Source: Gallibacterium anatis DSM 16844 = F 149 (GTDB lineage Bacteria > Pseudomonadota > Gammaproteobacteria > Enterobacterales > Pasteurellaceae). From it: DNA of 64,000 nucleotides. Location of the stretch: NCBI RefSeq assembly GCF_000379785.1, contig NZ_KB903668.1, positions 32,266 to 96,265 on the forward strand, given 5' to 3'. Within the stretch, counting starts at the first letter, position 1, and each line of letters opens with the position of its first letter. Under the pieces are notes generated by a model. The model worked only from the letters and a program-made list of their open reading frames with translations, was not told the DNA's origin and did not search any database. Made by a program: the position numbers and the translations under genes. Below are positions 8,746 through 19,093 of this stretch, in pieces.

Positions 8746-10696
8746 AAACTGCCCCCTTCACCAATTTACTGAAACGATAACGGCGGTCGCACATACATAA
8801 AATACTGCCCAATGCCATCAATAAACCACCAAACCAAATCCAGCGGATAAACGGCTTATAATAGAGTCTTACTGCCCAAGCACCGTTATCCAAACGTTCA
8901 CCCAGTGCAGCATAAAGATCGCGCGTAATCCCGCCATCAATCGCCGCTTCACTCATACTCATTCGGCTCACTTGATAAAAACGTTTTTCCGCTTCCAATT
9001 GCGTAATTTTTTTGCCCTCTCTACTGACATCAATTTCTGCCGTAGCACCTAAATAATTCGGCCCATTACTCTCTTTAACCTGACTGAAGGTAAATTGATA
9101 ACCGGCAACCTCAACACTATCTCCAACACTCATTCGCACATCTTTTTCAATGCTGAAATTCTGACTGAAAGCAATGCCGAATACAGTAACTGCAACACCG
9201 ATATGGGACAAAAACATTCCCCAATGTGAACGAGAAAGTTTACCGATGCCTTGCAAAAACGAGCTGCGATGTGTGGCACGTTGCTGCAATTCATAACCAC
9301 CCAACAATACGATAATTGCTGTCATCATTGTGCCTAAGACAACGCTAACCGTGATGTTATCTGCCAATATTAACGGCAAAATAAACCCTAATAACGCCAT
9401 TAAAATCACGCTAATCACCACCGGTTTTCTAATCACAGAAAATTGATCGCGTCGCCATTTAACTAAAGGCCCAATTCCTAACAACAAAGAGAAAGGCACC
9501 ATAATAATTAAAAACATCTGGTCAAAAAACGGTGCGCCAATTGAGATTGAACCCAAGCCCAACTGTTTATGTACCAATGGCAACAATGTGCCTAACAACA
9601 CCACTGCCAACGCCGTCATCAACAACACATTATTGAGTAACAGCATTGATTCTCGTGAATAGCGTTGATAATTATCCCGAGAACGAATTTGGCTACCTTT
9701 GTAAGCATATAATGCCAGTGAGCCCCCGATCACAACCACTAAATACGCCAAAATATATAAGCCACGAGTCGGATCAGAAGCAAATGCGTGCACCGAAACC
9801 AAGATACCGGAACGCACTAAAAATGTGCCTAATAAACAGAGCGAAAAGACTAAAATGGCTAATAAAACTGTCCAAGCTTTAAAACTACCACGTTTTTCCG
9901 TTACCGCAAGGGAATGCAATAACGCTGTACCGGCAAGCCACGGCATAAACGAGGCGTTCTCTACCGGATCCCAGAACCACCAGCCGCCCCAGCCGAGCTC
10001 ATAATAAGCCCACCAAGATCCCAACACAATTCCCAATGTCAGGAAACACCAAGCCGCTAATGTCCAAGGTCTTGACCATCTTGCCCAAGCGGTATCCAAA
10101 TTGCCGCTCATCAACGAGGCGATAGAAAAGGCAAACGCCACTGAAAAACCGACATATCCCATATACAACAATGGTGGATGGAAAATCAGCCCGATGTCCT
10201 GCAACATTGGATTCAACTCTTTACCATCAACCGGCAAATCCGGAAATGTGCGTGTAAACGGATTGGAAGCAAAAATGACAAAAATCAGGAAGCCGATGCT
10301 GATCATTCCCATTACCGCCAACACTCTGGCGACCGAATCTTGTGGTAAACGGCGGCTAAAAACAGCAACTGCCAAACTCCAACAACTTAATAACCAGATC
10401 CACAACAACAAAGATCCTTCGTGCGATCCCCAAACGGCGGACAGGCGATAATAGATCGGTAACTGACTATTGGAATTATTTACCACATATTGCACACTAA
10501 AATCGTTAATCGCAAACAGATACATTAGCGCAAAGAAAGCAAAAGAGAGGCTTAAAAACAGCCCCACTGTCATCGGTCTTGCTAAGGAAATTAATAATGG
10601 ATTATTTTGTTTAACGCCCCATAACGGCACGATGGTCAGCAAAACAGCAATCGCCAATGCCAACGCTAACGCATAATTCCCGAGTTCAGCAATCAT
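8738..10696 (-). CDS. ccmF: Cytochrome c haem lyase subunit CcmF
   Basis: CcmF is the large integral membrane component that transfers haem from CcmE to apocytochrome c. The 652 residues contain roughly 15 hydrophobic segments. The tryptophan-rich WWD signature [18 protein letters not shown] lies at about residues 233-250. Conserved periplasmic histidines are in [17 protein letters not shown] and [10 protein letters not shown]. It overlaps ccmE by 4 bases and ccmG by 8. It is a paralogue of nrfE at 43166. Confidence 0.97.
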   Translation of the reverse strand: MIAELGNYALALALAIAVLLTIVPLWGVKQNNPLLISLARPMTVGLFLSLSFAFFALMYLFAINDFSVQYVVNNSNSQLPIYYRLSAVWGSHEGSLLLWIWLLSCWSLAVAVFSRRLPQDSVARVLAVMGMISIGFLIFVIFASNPFTRTFPDLPVDGKELNPMLQDIGLIFHPPLLYMGYVGFSVAFAFSIASLMSGNLDTAWARWSRPWTLAAWCFLTLGIVLGSWWAYYELGWGGWWFWDPVENASFMPWLAGTALLHSLAVTEKRGSFKAWTVLLAILVFSLCLLGTFLVRSGILVSVHAFASDPTRGLYILAYLVVVIGGSLALYAYKGSQIRSRDNYQRYSRESMLLLNNVLLMTALAVVLLGTLLPLVHKQLGLGSISIGAPFFDQMFLIIMVPFSLLLGIGPLVKWRRDQFSVIRKPVVISVILMALLGFILPLILADNITVSVVLGTMMTAIIVLLGGYELQQRATHRSSFLQGIGKLSRSHWGMFLSHIGVAVTVFGIAFSQNFSIEKDVRMSVGDSVEVAGYQFTFSQVKESNGPNYLGATAEIDVSREGKKITQLEAEKRFYQVSRMSMSEAAIDGGITRDLYAALGERLDNGAWAVRLYYKPFIRWIWFGGLLMALGSILCMCDRRYRFSKLVKGAVYE

Positions 10697-11232
10697 TGTT
10701 TCTCCTCAGCTTGCGATTTTTGTTCCAACATCATTTTATCTCGCTCCGATTCCGAACTGAGATCTTTCGCAGATACGCCCATTGGATTATGCACTTTCTT
10801 CATCTGTTCACCCAATTCAGGCGGCACATAATTTTCATCGTGTTTTGCCAATACTTCACTTGCCACTAATGTCGTGGCATCTTTTAGTGTACCCTGTGCC
10901 ACGATGCCTTGCCCTTCACGGAAAAGATCAGGCAAAATACCTTCATATTCCACATTAATTGCCGGTCCAATATCGTTTAATTGAAATTTCACTTTCAAAC
11001 TCTGCGGATCGCGCTCAACCGTTCCTGCCACCACCATTCCGCCGACACGAATACGTTGTCCCGGCTCCGGTTTCAAAGAGTCATCATTATTTTTGCCATA
11101 GATCACTTCACTCGGCGTATAAAAGAGATCGATATTTTGACGTAACGCATACAACATTAATCCAGCCGCAATCGCAATACCGGCAAGCACAAATAACACT
11201 AAATACAGTCTTGATTTACGACGTGGGTTCAT
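10693..11232 (-). CDS. ccmE: Periplasmic haem chaperone CcmE
   Basis: CcmE covalently binds haem delivered by CcmC and passes it to CcmF. The N-terminal [10 protein letters not shown] and one membrane helix are followed by the OB-fold periplasmic domain. The haem-binding histidine is in [12 protein letters not shown] (His131). It is 179 residues long. It overlaps ccmD by 4 bases. Confidence 0.96.
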   Translation of the reverse strand: MNPRRKSRLYLVLFVLAGIAIAAGLMLYALRQNIDLFYTPSEVIYGKNNDDSLKPEPGQRIRVGGMVVAGTVERDPQSLKVKFQLNDIGPAINVEYEGILPDLFREGQGIVAQGTLKDATTLVASEVLAKHDENYVPPELGEQMKKVHNPMGVSAKDLSSESERDKMMLEQKSQAEEKQ

Positions 11233-11441
11233 AATCCGTTCTCCGTTAAGGCTTGTTGTTTCATTCGTTGTTGACGCTGTTTATCTTTTTCTATTTCCTG
11301 CAAAATTTTTGCTTTATTTCTATGGCTAATAACCACTAATGCCAATACTGAAATCACTGAAATACCGTAAGAGAGCCACACATATAAACCGTGGTTTCCC
11401 ATCTGCCAAAAAGCACTCCAACTGTCAAAAAATGGTGTCAT
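11229..11441 (-). CDS. ccmD: Haem exporter accessory protein CcmD
   Basis: CcmD is a 70-residue protein with a single membrane helix ([18 protein letters not shown]) and a basic, glutamine-rich cytoplasmic tail. It matches CcmD in size, topology and position between ccmC and ccmE. In other species it is needed to release holo-CcmE from the CcmABC complex. Sequence conservation in this family is low, so the call rests partly on position. Confidence 0.9.
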   Translation of the reverse strand: MTPFFDSWSAFWQMGNHGLYVWLSYGISVISVLALVVISHRNKAKILQEIEKDKQRQQRMKQQALTENGL

Positions 11442-11453
11442 TTTTTCTTCCTT

Positions 11454-12191
11454 CTACTTTTTTGCGACCAATGTTTGCACCCACGCACGTTTTTTCTCCG
11501 CACTAAGCAACGCATTGCGATAACGCACCACTGTTAAATAAACACTCAATAACATAAAACCTAAAATCGCCAACAATAGCGGAATCAACATCTCTGTAGC
11601 AATAGACGGTTTTTCAAATTTGGTGATACTCGCCCCTTGATGCAAGGTATTCCACCATTGCACTGAAAAATGAATAATCGGCAGATTTACCACACCGACA
11701 ATCGATAAAATACCTGCCGCTTTAGCACCGATACTCTTATCTTGAAAGGCACTATATAACGCAATAACGCCAAAATAGAGGAATAATAAAATTAATTCAG
11801 AAGTCAATCGTGCATCCCAAACCCACCAGGTTCCCCAAGTCGGTTTTCCCCAAACTGCCCCTGTTACCAATGCCAAAAAAGTAAACACGGCACCAATCGG
11901 CGCCATTGCCACCATAGCAAGATTTGCCTGTTTAATTTGCCAAACCAATGCCACTAAAGCAGCGATTGCCATTGAAGCATAAATACCCATTGACCAAATG
12001 GCCGCCGGCACGTGAATATACATAATGCGGAAGCTATTGCCTTGCTGATAATCTGCCGGTGCAAATGCCAACCCCCAAATCATCGCGACCATAAGTACAA
12101 GCAGTGAAGCAATGCCTAAAAACGGGATCAAACGCTGACAAATACGATATTGCGTTTCCGGTTTTGCGTATGGATGTAACCATTTCCACAT
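11454..12191 (-). CDS. ccmC: Haem handling membrane protein CcmC
   Basis: CcmC loads haem onto CcmE in the periplasm. The 245-residue protein has six hydrophobic segments and the WWD motif WGTWWVWDARLTSELILLFLY. Flanking periplasmic histidines are in MYIHVPAAIW and FSVQWWNTLHQG. It lies between ccmB and ccmD in the operon. Confidence 0.96.
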   Translation of the reverse strand: MWKWLHPYAKPETQYRICQRLIPFLGIASLLVLMVAMIWGLAFAPADYQQGNSFRIMYIHVPAAIWSMGIYASMAIAALVALVWQIKQANLAMVAMAPIGAVFTFLALVTGAVWGKPTWGTWWVWDARLTSELILLFLYFGVIALYSAFQDKSIGAKAAGILSIVGVVNLPIIHFSVQWWNTLHQGASITKFEKPSIATEMLIPLLLAILGFMLLSVYLTVVRYRNALLSAEKKRAWVQTLVAKK

Positions 12192-12220
12192 AATTTTTCT
12201 ACCCTTCTATTTATTTATTG

Positions 12221-12883
12221 TTATTGCAAACTTACGCGTAATGCCGCCGCTACCGCAAAAGGACAACTGACCAAAGACAACACCAACATTGCTCCCAAAA
12301 TTGCTAACTGTCCGCCATAAGCCAGATGCAGTGAAGCAGCATCCAATACGGCTGCAGTAAAAATAAGCACCGGAATAAATAACGGCACCACTAATAAACT
12401 TAATAACACACCGCCTTTTCTTAAGCCTACGGTCAATGCCACGCCTACTGCACCCAAACAACTTAAAATCGGTGTGCCGACAAATAAGGTTTGCACCAAC
12501 GCCCACCATACGTCCACTTCAAGCGATAATAAAAGTGCGGCAATCGGTGATAACAGTATTAACGGGAAACCGGTTAATAACCAATGCGAAAAAATCTTGG
12601 CAAGCGCCGTCATTGCTAACGGCATCGGCAATAAGATCAACTGTTCCAAAGAGCCGTCCAAATAATCATCTTTAAACAGACGCTCAAAAGAGAGTAATGC
12701 CGACAATAATGCCGCCACCCAAACAATACCGGGCGCAATACGGGATAACAATTGCGGTTCAGGCCCGACAACCAATGGGAACAGCGTAATGACAATTAAA
12801 AAAAACCACAGCGGATTTAAAATCTCACCGGGTTTTCGCATTGCAATTTGTAATTCTCGCTTAATTACTTCGTAAAAAATCAT
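12221..12883 (-). CDS. ccmB: Haem exporter ABC permease CcmB
   Basis: CcmB is the membrane subunit of the CcmAB ABC transporter, which drives release of haem-loaded CcmE. It is 220 residues with six hydrophobic segments. Family blocks include the N-terminal REL..A.RKPGEILNPLWFF and LFKDDYLDGSLEQLILLP. It starts 2 bases after the end of ccmA. A 100-residue frame on the same strand (12207-12509) is only its shadow. Confidence 0.95.
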   Translation of the reverse strand: MIFYEVIKRELQIAMRKPGEILNPLWFFLIVITLFPLVVGPEPQLLSRIAPGIVWVAALLSALLSFERLFKDDYLDGSLEQLILLPMPLAMTALAKIFSHWLLTGFPLILLSPIAALLLSLEVDVWWALVQTLFVGTPILSCLGAVGVALTVGLRKGGVLLSLLVVPLFIPVLIFTAAVLDAASLHLAYGGQLAILGAMLVLSLVSCPFAVAAALRVSLQ

Positions 12884-12885
12884 CT

Positions 12886-13533
12886 TTATTCGCTTTTAAT
12901 AAATTTATATTTTTCCAACTGCACTTTTTGCACTATTCGACTCGGCACATCCTGATGACTGGTAATAATCACAATTCCGCCCTGACTGATGTGAAACTCA
13001 AATAAATTCGTTAAAACCTGCACACCACGTTTATCAATCGCATTAAACGGCTCATCCAAGATCCATAACGGCGCAGTTGATAACCATAATCTTGCCAATG
13101 CCACACGTTTTTGCTGTCCTGCCGACAATTGACTCGCCGGAATATCTTCATAACCGAGCAATCCCACAACCTGCAAGGTTTCCCACAATACTTCCGCTTG
13201 CTGACGGCTATTGGTTGTTTTTTGGAAAAAGCGCAAATTTTCCCAAGCCGAAAGTTCCGGTTTCGTACCAGAATGATGCCCTAAAAACAGCAAATTTTGA
13301 TTAAATTCTTCCTGTTGTTGCAAAATCGGCTCATTATTCCATAAAACCTCGCCTTCCCGTGGACGAGAAAGTCCACTTAATGCACGTAACAGTGTTGTTT
13401 TGCCTACTCCGTTATGCCCTTCAATCTGTACAAAATCACCGCTCTGAAAACAGAGATTCACATCGTTAAACAAAATGCGCTCACCTCGTTGGCAACTGAG
13501 ATGATTAACTTGTAACTGATTGATTGAATTCAT
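12886..13533 (-). CDS. ccmA: Haem exporter ABC ATPase CcmA
   Basis: CcmA is the ATPase subunit of the CcmAB complex. The Walker A motif is GHNGVGKTT, the ABC signature is [15 protein letters not shown] and the Walker B region is [12 protein letters not shown], with the switch histidine in ITSHQD. The start at 13533 (MNSINQLQV) is chosen because the frame upstream (to 13590) has no family resemblance. The ribosome-binding site is weak either way. From here the gene is 215 residues. It is first in the ccm operon, so the operon promoter should lie in 13534-13830. Confidence 0.93.
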   Translation of the reverse strand: MNSINQLQVNHLSCQRGERILFNDVNLCFQSGDFVQIEGHNGVGKTTLLRALSGLSRPREGEVLWNNEPILQQQEEFNQNLLFLGHHSGTKPELSAWENLRFFQKTTNSRQQAEVLWETLQVVGLLGYEDIPASQLSAGQQKRVALARLWLSTAPLWILDEPFNAIDKRGVQVLTNLFEFHISQGGIVIITSHQDVPSRIVQKVQLEKYKFIKSE

Positions 13534-13624
13534 ATATTTATAAATGCACTTTGAGATTAATTTAACGGGCAGAAATTCTAACACAAGCAAGCAATAGGTG
13601 GTATTTTTATCTAGATGCGAATTA

Positions 13625-13640
13625 TACCTCTTTGGTAGTA
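13625..13640. promoter_or_regulatory. Possible NarP/NarL-type 7-2-7 site upstream of ccmA
   Basis: TACCTCT, a perfect match to the heptamer TACYYMT, is followed by a two-base spacer and GGTAGTA, which matches the inverted heptamer AKRRGTA at 5 of 7 positions. It lies about 90 bases upstream of the ccmA start. The very similar TACCTCT-containing site upstream of nrfA makes it more credible, but half of the site is weak. Confidence 0.4.
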
Positions 13641-13723
13641 ATTTTCACTGCAAAACCAGATTAAATAAATTTTAATTTATTGATATATAAAGTTTTTTTA
13701 TTATATTAGTAACACACTTTTTT

Positions 13724-13737
13724 TTGATCTATCGCAA
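13724..13737. promoter_or_regulatory. Weak FNR-like site upstream of ccmA
   Basis: TTGATCTATCGCAA matches the FNR consensus TTGAT-N4-ATCAA at 8 of 10 positions. It is about 190 bases upstream of ccmA. Anaerobic control of cytochrome c maturation would be sensible, but one such match in an AT-rich gap is weak evidence. Confidence 0.3.
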
Positions 13738-13779
13738 AACAGTGTCAATGTTACATCTTTTTTTGAGAAATGATTTAAT

Positions 13780-13819
13780 AAAAAAATAGCACTGCTTAAA
13801 ACATTGCATACAGTGCTAT
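13780..13819 (-). terminator. Rho-independent terminator after thyA
   Basis: Read on the minus strand, ATAGCACTG, a 16-base loop and CAGTGCTAT (arms at 13811-13819 and 13786-13794) are followed by a run of T residues. It lies 12 bases beyond the thyA stop and closes the rppH-lgt-thyA transcription unit. Confidence 0.8.
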
Positions 13820-13830
13820 CTTTTACTCAG

Positions 13831-14682
13831 TTACACCGAAAACGGATATTTAATTGCCGGATGGCACTGATAATTATGCACTTTGAAATCATCCAATGTG
13901 ACCCAAGTTTCCAAATCTTCCAATGTCTTGATATCCGGATTAATCTCCAACTGCGGTAACGGATAAGGTTCTCGTTTTAATTGTTCATCACGCATTAATG
14001 GCAGTTGATCTTCATAAATATGTGCATTGATAATCTTATGGAACGCTTTGCCCGGCTTATGTCCGGTAATTTGTGCCATTAATGCCAAAAAGGTAAACAC
14101 CTGAATTTGATTAAACGTCAATCCGAGCGGCACATCACAAGAACGTTGATAACTGGTTAAGTAGAGCGTATCACCCAATAGCGAAAATGTGTGTGTATGC
14201 ATACAAGGGCGCAAGCAGCCTTGTTCAATCTCGCCCGGATTATAAAACGTTAAAATTTCGCCACGATCATCAATGCCCTTGCTTAAATCATTGACGATTT
14301 TGCGCAACTGATCGACCGTTTCGCCATTTGGTTTACGCCACGAACGCCCCTGTACGCCGTAGACGCGCCCCATATCATCCTCACCTTTGCGATACGGATT
14401 GGCAAGCCACGCCGCATTTTCATTGGCATTCGCATCCCACGTTTTGGTGCCCAATTTACGGAAATCAGCTGCATTGTCATAGCCACGAATATAGCCCAAT
14501 AATTCAGCAATAGCCGCTTTCCAGAAACTCTTTCGCGTGGTAATCAATGGGAATTCATTATCAGCGACATTGTAAGTTAATGAGGCATCAATCACGGTCA
14601 AACAACGTTTTCCGGTTCTCTGATTTTCTACCCAAACGCCTTCATCAATAATACGTTGGCAAAGATCAAGATACTGTTTCAT
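13831..14682 (-). CDS. thyA: Thymidylate synthase
   Basis: ThyA makes dTMP from dUMP using methylenetetrahydrofolate. The catalytic cysteine is in LRPCMHTH (Cys160 from the chosen start), followed by the dUMP-binding [18 protein letters not shown]. The start at 14682 ([10 protein letters not shown]) gives 283 residues, the length of Haemophilus-type enzymes. The frame open to 14736 merely extends into lgt. The gene overlaps the 3' end of lgt by 17 bases, which suggests translational coupling. Confidence 0.96.
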   Translation of the reverse strand: MKQYLDLCQRIIDEGVWVENQRTGKRCLTVIDASLTYNVADNEFPLITTRKSFWKAAIAELLGYIRGYDNAADFRKLGTKTWDANANENAAWLANPYRKGEDDMGRVYGVQGRSWRKPNGETVDQLRKIVNDLSKGIDDRGEILTFYNPGEIEQGCLRPCMHTHTFSLLGDTLYLTSYQRSCDVPLGLTFNQIQVFTFLALMAQITGHKPGKAFHKIINAHIYEDQLPLMRDEQLKREPYPLPQLEINPDIKTLEDLETWVTLDDFKVHNYQCHPAIKYPFSV

Positions 14683-15481
14683 TGTTTTTCCCCTTACGCT
14701 GATATGCAAACCAAATAATGACAAGCCCGATAACAATCATCGGTGTCGAAAGAATCTGTCCCATTGAAATTTCGTGTCCGAAATAAAGCCCTAACTGTGG
14801 ATCCGGTTCTCTGAAAAACTCAACAATAAAACGGAACACACCATAACAGAACAAGAACAGACCTGAAACCGCGCCGGTTGGACGAGGTTTACGAATAAAC
14901 AGATTTAAAATAGTAAACAACACCACGCCTTCCAAAAAGGCTTCATAGAGTTGTGACGGATGTCGCGGTAAATAGCCGCCGCTCGGAAACAGCACTGCCC
15001 AAGAAACATCTGTTACTCTGCCCCACAATTCATCATTAATAAAATTACCGATTCTCCCCATTCCCAAACCGAATGGAATGAGTGGTGCGATAAAATCAGC
15101 AACGGCAAAGAATTGCCGTTTTTGAGCCTTGGCAGTCAACCACATCGCCACGATTACACCGATTAGCCCACCGTGAAACGACATTCCGCCTTCCCACACC
15201 CGAATCAGATAAAGCGGATCCTGCAAGAAAAGATCAAATTGATAGAACAGAACATAGCCGATACGTCCGCCTAAAAAGACACCTAAAAATCCGTTAAAAA
15301 GCAAATTATCAAACTGATCGGCGCTCCAACCGCTGTTAGGGCGTTTTACTCGACGCATTCCCAACCAGCGCGCAAATAAAAAACCGATCAAATACATCAA
15401 GCCGTACCAACGCAGCGCAATCGGTCCGACAGCAAAAATGACAGGATCAAATTGAGGATAGGTAAAAAATTCGCTATTCAT
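14666..15481 (-). CDS. lgt: Phosphatidylglycerol:prolipoprotein diacylglyceryl transferase
   Basis: Lgt attaches the diacylglyceryl group to the lipobox cysteine of prolipoproteins in the inner membrane. The signature [18 protein letters not shown], the catalytic-region [14 protein letters not shown] and [11 protein letters not shown] are all present among about seven membrane segments. ATG at 15481 is preferred to GTG at 15487 because a GAGTGG-like ribosome-binding site precedes it. This gives 271 residues. It lies in the rppH-permease-lgt-thyA operon. Confidence 0.96.
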   Translation of the reverse strand: MNSEFFTYPQFDPVIFAVGPIALRWYGLMYLIGFLFARWLGMRRVKRPNSGWSADQFDNLLFNGFLGVFLGGRIGYVLFYQFDLFLQDPLYLIRVWEGGMSFHGGLIGVIVAMWLTAKAQKRQFFAVADFIAPLIPFGLGMGRIGNFINDELWGRVTDVSWAVLFPSGGYLPRHPSQLYEAFLEGVVLFTILNLFIRKPRPTGAVSGLFLFCYGVFRFIVEFFREPDPQLGLYFGHEISMGQILSTPMIVIGLVIIWFAYQRKGKNNETVS

Positions 15482-15488
15482 AACCACT

Positions 15489-16277
15489 CTATTTAATAAA
15501 CATATCTATCGCAATGGCAATCAACATCAACGCAAAATAACGTTTTAAGGTAGGAATCGGCAATTTAGTTGTTGTTGTTGCACCCAATTTTGAAGTAAAG
15601 AATGAGGTTGCAGTAATGCCGACCACCGCCGGTAAATAGACGTAACCCAAAGAGTAATCCGGCATATCGGCATTCCAGCCGCCAATAATAAAACTTAACA
15701 TACCGGACAAACCAAGCAGCATTCCACAGAAAGCGGACGACCCAATCGCTTTTTTCATATCGATACCGCGAGAATTTAAAAACGGCACAATAAAACCGCC
15801 GCCCCCAATTCCGGCAGCACTGGAAGCGATACCAATCAATATTCCACCAACTACCGAAGCCGTTTTAGTCAATGTTTTCACTGCCTGTTTTGGCTTAATC
15901 GACAACACCATTTTCAATGCAAGATAGACGACTAAACAGGCAAAAATTTTACTGGCAATCGCTTTATCCAGTTTGCCAATAAACAGCCCTGAAATAAATG
16001 TGGTTACCATAATGACAGGTGCCAAAATTTTCACGGCATCCCAAACAATATTGCCCAATTTATGGTGGCGTTGTGCGGAAGAAAAACCGGTAACGACAAT
16101 GGTGGCGAACGAGGTGCCCAACGCTGATGACATCAATAAATTATCCGGAATGCCTGCCATCGGTAATAAATAGACCAGCACCGGCACAATAATTAACCCC
16201 CCGCCGATGCCGAATAACCCGGCGAGAAATCCGACAAGCGCACCGACCACTAAACAGATAAGAAAAAATGTGAGCAT
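15489..16277 (-). CDS. TauE/SafE family membrane permease
   Basis: This 262-residue inner-membrane protein has about eight hydrophobic segments. The two internally related glycine-rich repeats typical of TauE/SafE proteins are visible: [20 protein letters not shown] near the N-terminus and [22 protein letters not shown] in the middle. Members move sulfite, sulfoacetate or other organosulfur anions, but the substrate here cannot be read from sequence. It lies 2 bases from rppH and 7 bases from lgt in one operon, an arrangement also known in Haemophilus. Confidence 0.85.
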   Translation of the reverse strand: MLTFFLICLVVGALVGFLAGLFGIGGGLIIVPVLVYLLPMAGIPDNLLMSSALGTSFATIVVTGFSSAQRHHKLGNIVWDAVKILAPVIMVTTFISGLFIGKLDKAIASKIFACLVVYLALKMVLSIKPKQAVKTLTKTASVVGGILIGIASSAAGIGGGGFIVPFLNSRGIDMKKAIGSSAFCGMLLGLSGMLSFIIGGWNADMPDYSLGYVYLPAVVGITATSFFTSKLGATTTTKLPIPTLKRYFALMLIAIAIDMFIK

Positions 16278-16279
16278 TG

Positions 16280-16891
16280 CTAACCCCTTGTTTTGTTAAA
16301 CAAACGTTTTGGATATTTAGCGGAAGAAGAGCGTTTATTATTGGCGTAAGTACGCTTATTTTGAACGTTCTGATAATTTACCGGAGATGAAACAGCTTCA
16401 TCTTCTCTTTGGCTAAATAAGACCGTTGAGAATTCTTTCATAATTTTGCGATAAACATCCCGTTTGAATGACACTACCTGTCTGACCGGATACCAGAAAC
16501 TGACCCAGCGCCAACCGTCAAACTCCGGCGATGAGCCAACATTCATATTAATATTCTTTTCCGAGCTGACGAGTTGTAACAGAAACCAACGCTGTTTCTG
16601 CCCGATACAAACCGGACGTGAATCGTGGCGGATAAGACGTTTAGGTAATTTATAACGCAACCAGTGTTTTGAACTATAAATAATTTTGACATCGTTGGCG
16701 GTTAAGCCGACCTCTTCATAGAGCTCACGATACATCGCCTGTTCCGGCGTTTCTTTTGGATTAATGCCGCCTTGAGGGAATTGCCACGAATTTTGATTAT
16801 ATCGTTTCGCCCAAAAGACCTGTCCCTTTTGGTTACAAATAACAATACCGACGTTAGGACGATAACCGTCGAAATCGATCACTATCGACAA
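16280..16891 (-). CDS. rppH: RNA pyrophosphohydrolase (Nudix)
   Basis: RppH removes pyrophosphate from the 5' end of mRNAs and so starts RNase E-dependent decay. The Nudix box [22 protein letters not shown] spans residues 41-62. Family blocks [16 protein letters not shown] and [16 protein letters not shown] flank it. The 203-residue length includes a basic C-terminal tail, which is longer than the catalytic domain needs and is variable in the family. It heads the operon with the permease, lgt and thyA. Confidence 0.94.
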   Translation of the reverse strand: MSIVIDFDGYRPNVGIVICNQKGQVFWAKRYNQNSWQFPQGGINPKETPEQAMYRELYEEVGLTANDVKIIYSSKHWLRYKLPKRLIRHDSRPVCIGQKQRWFLLQLVSSEKNINMNVGSSPEFDGWRWVSFWYPVRQVVSFKRDVYRKIMKEFSTVLFSQREDEAVSSPVNYQNVQNKRTYANNKRSSSAKYPKRLFNKTRG

Positions 16892-17068
16892 CCTTAAACT
16901 TAAATTCAGATAAAAAAGATGGCGTTGATTGTTTCATACTATCGTTTTTTTCTCAAGTTTCCGATTCGGCTCTGCATACAAAATCACGCATTATCACAGA
17001 TCTCACCCTGCTTTTATGATAGTATAAAATCCATTCCTTATGATGAAAGCAATAAAGAGTTTGAGCAA

Positions 17069-17797
17069 ATGAGCAAATCACACAGATTCCCGGCATTGAT
17101 ACATAATGTGTTTGCTTACTGCAAACGTATCGCTGTCGCGCACTACAAAAAATGGATTATGCTACTGCTCTCGCTGCTTTCTCTGACCGTCGTGTTGTTG
17201 GTGACGGTTGATGTCGGCATCAGCTGGTGGGTCAAAGATCGTATCTATCGCGATATCGATCTTCTGCCTTATCGACCTTACGGCTTGGTGTTGGGAACTT
17301 CAAAATACTTTAAAAACAATACCTTAAATCTATTCTATTATAATCGTCTCTCCGCCGCCGAATCATTAATCAAGTATCATAAAGTCGATTACCTGCTACT
17401 CAGCGGCGATAATCGCACGCTCCAATATAATGAGCCGCAAAGAATGTTTAAGGATTTGCTAAAAATGGGCGTGCCTTCACAAACGATGTTTTTTGACTAT
17501 GCCGGTTTTCGTACGCTTGATTCGGTTGTTCGTGCCGATAAAGTTTTCAAAGCGCAATCTTTAACCATTATCACCCAGCGCTTCCATTGTGAACGTGCAC
17601 TGTTTATTGCCAAACATTATGATATCGATGCTATTTGCTATGAGGCGGATAATCCCGAAGGTTATACTTGGGTGCGTTTCCGTGAATTTTTTGCTCGTGT
17701 GCAAGCAGTTTTAGATATTATGCTCGGCAAACAGCCTTATTTTTTAGGCAAACCGGAACCGTTACCACCACCAATTTTGCCGCCGCCTGAAGAGTAA
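17069..17797 (+). CDS. sanA: SanA-like DUF218 membrane protein
   Basis: This is a member of the SanA/YdcF DUF218 family, named after the E. coli protein whose loss causes vancomycin sensitivity at high temperature. One N-terminal membrane helix (LLLSLLSLTVVLLVTVDVGI) anchors a periplasmic domain with GLVLGTSKYF, LLLSGDN and RTLDSVVRADKVF. The frame is open from 16919, but the start at 17069 (MSKSHRFPAL) gives 242 residues, close to E. coli SanA. It ends in a short proline-rich tail. The biochemical role is not established. Confidence 0.82.
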   Translation: MSKSHRFPALIHNVFAYCKRIAVAHYKKWIMLLLSLLSLTVVLLVTVDVGISWWVKDRIYRDIDLLPYRPYGLVLGTSKYFKNNTLNLFYYNRLSAAESLIKYHKVDYLLLSGDNRTLQYNEPQRMFKDLLKMGVPSQTMFFDYAGFRTLDSVVRADKVFKAQSLTIITQRFHCERALFIAKHYDIDAICYEADNPEGYTWVRFREFFARVQAVLDIMLGKQPYFLGKPEPLPPPILPPPEE

Positions 17798-17896
17798 GAT
17801 TTCACATAAAAATCGAACAAATACTCGCTTTTGGCTATTGTTCTTACTGCAAGAAAACACGATAATAGCCCCCTTATTTTTAGTGATAGAGCAATG

Positions 17897-18475
17897 ATGA
17901 GTTATATTCTTTTAATTATCAGTACTGCCTTAATCAACAATTTTGTGTTGGTTAAATTCTTAGGTTTATGCCCGTTTATGGGAGTTTCCAAAAAAGTGGA
18001 TACTGCTGTCGGAATGGGGTTGGCAACAACATTTGTTTTAACTGTCGCTTCTTTAGTTGCCTATTTGGTTGATCACTATATTTTATTGCCGTTGAACGCT
18101 ATCTATTTACGCACATTAGTTTTTATTTTAGTGATCGCCGTAGTCGTACAGTTTACCGAAATGGTGATTAATAAAACCAGCCCGACACTCTATCGCTTAC
18201 TCGGTATCTTTTTGCCGTTAATCACCACCAACTGTGCAGTGCTTGGCGTTGCTTTGTTAAACGTTAATTTGGCGCATAACTTTATCCAATCCGTTATTTA
18301 CGGTTTCGGTGCCGCACTTGGTTTTTCTTTAGTACTGGTGTTGTTTGCCGCTATTCGCGAACGGATTGAAGCTGCCAATGTGCCTTTTCCGTTTCGGGGC
18401 GCATCCATTGCCTTAATCACTGCCGGATTAATGTCTGTCGCCTTTATGGGTTTTAGTGGATTAGTGAGAGTCTAA
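17897..18475 (+). CDS. rnfA: Electron transport complex subunit RnfA/RsxA
   Basis: RnfA is an integral membrane subunit of the Rnf/Rsx complex, which couples ferredoxin/NADH electron transfer to ion movement; in E. coli it keeps SoxR reduced. It has six membrane helices with [18 protein letters not shown] and [21 protein letters not shown], each with a conserved cysteine. Two tandem ATGs occur at 17894 and 17897; the second gives the usual 192 residues. The frame further upstream is unrelated. The stop overlaps the rnfB start (TAATG). Confidence 0.95.
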   Translation: MSYILLIISTALINNFVLVKFLGLCPFMGVSKKVDTAVGMGLATTFVLTVASLVAYLVDHYILLPLNAIYLRTLVFILVIAVVVQFTEMVINKTSPTLYRLLGIFLPLITTNCAVLGVALLNVNLAHNFIQSVIYGFGAALGFSLVLVLFAAIRERIEAANVPFPFRGASIALITAGLMSVAFMGFSGLVRV

Positions 18476-19083
18476 TGTCTTGGTTATTATCTCTGTCCCC
18501 TTATATGTGGATTTTGATCAGTATTGCATTGCTTGCTTTAATTTTCGGCGCAATTCTAGGGTTTTCCTCAATTAAACTGAAAGTAGAAGCCGATCCAATT
18601 GTAGACAAAATTGATGCCTTATTGCCGCAAAGTCAGTGTGGGCAATGTGGTTATCCGGGTTGTCGCCCTTATGCAGAAGCGATTGCCAATGGCGATGTCA
18701 TCACTAAATGTGTTCCCGGCGGACAACCTTTAGTCGAAAAATTGGCTGATTTACTCGGTGTGGATGCACCTCAAGGCGTATTTGAAGAAGAACCTGTGCC
18801 TAAAGTTGCCTTTATCCACGAAGAGATGTGTATTGGGTGTACAAAATGTATTCAAGCCTGTCCGGTTGATGCCATTATCGGTGCCAATAAAGCATTGCAC
18901 ACCGTTATTCCTGATCTCTGTACCGGTTGTGAATTATGCGTTGCCCCTTGTCCGACCGATTGTATTACGATGGAGAAGGTTAAACCTTCTCTTGATTCTT
19001 GGAACTGGAAATATGATCAAAAATTAATTATCCCTGTCGTGCAGATACAAACGCAAAATGAGCCGGAGCAAGTAAAATCATAG
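18475..19083 (+). CDS. rnfB: Electron transport complex iron-sulfur subunit RnfB/RsxB
   Basis: RnfB is a membrane-anchored ferredoxin-like subunit. After an N-terminal helix, it carries the cysteine cluster [18 protein letters not shown]. Two 4Fe-4S ferredoxin motifs follow, [12 protein letters not shown] and [12 protein letters not shown]. It is 202 residues, normal for the family. It lies between rnfA (1-base overlap) and rnfC. Confidence 0.96.
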   Translation: MSWLLSLSPYMWILISIALLALIFGAILGFSSIKLKVEADPIVDKIDALLPQSQCGQCGYPGCRPYAEAIANGDVITKCVPGGQPLVEKLADLLGVDAPQGVFEEEPVPKVAFIHEEMCIGCTKCIQACPVDAIIGANKALHTVIPDLCTGCELCVAPCPTDCITMEKVKPSLDSWNWKYDQKLIIPVVQIQTQNEPEQVKS

Positions 19084-19093
19084 GAAAGTTAAG

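Noticed and set aside
12207..12509. A 100-codon minus-strand frame with cysteine-rich translation
   Set aside because: It lies entirely inside ccmB on the same strand in another frame, and ccmB is clearly the real gene.
16919..17068. Longer N-terminus for the SanA-like protein
   Set aside because: The extra 50 residues lack family similarity and overlap the divergent rppH promoter region; the start at 17069 gives the normal length.
17833..17880. Stem GGCTATT...AATAGCC between sanA and rnfA
   Set aside because: Only 7 bp with a 34-base loop and no clear T run directly after; not convincing as terminator or riboswitch.
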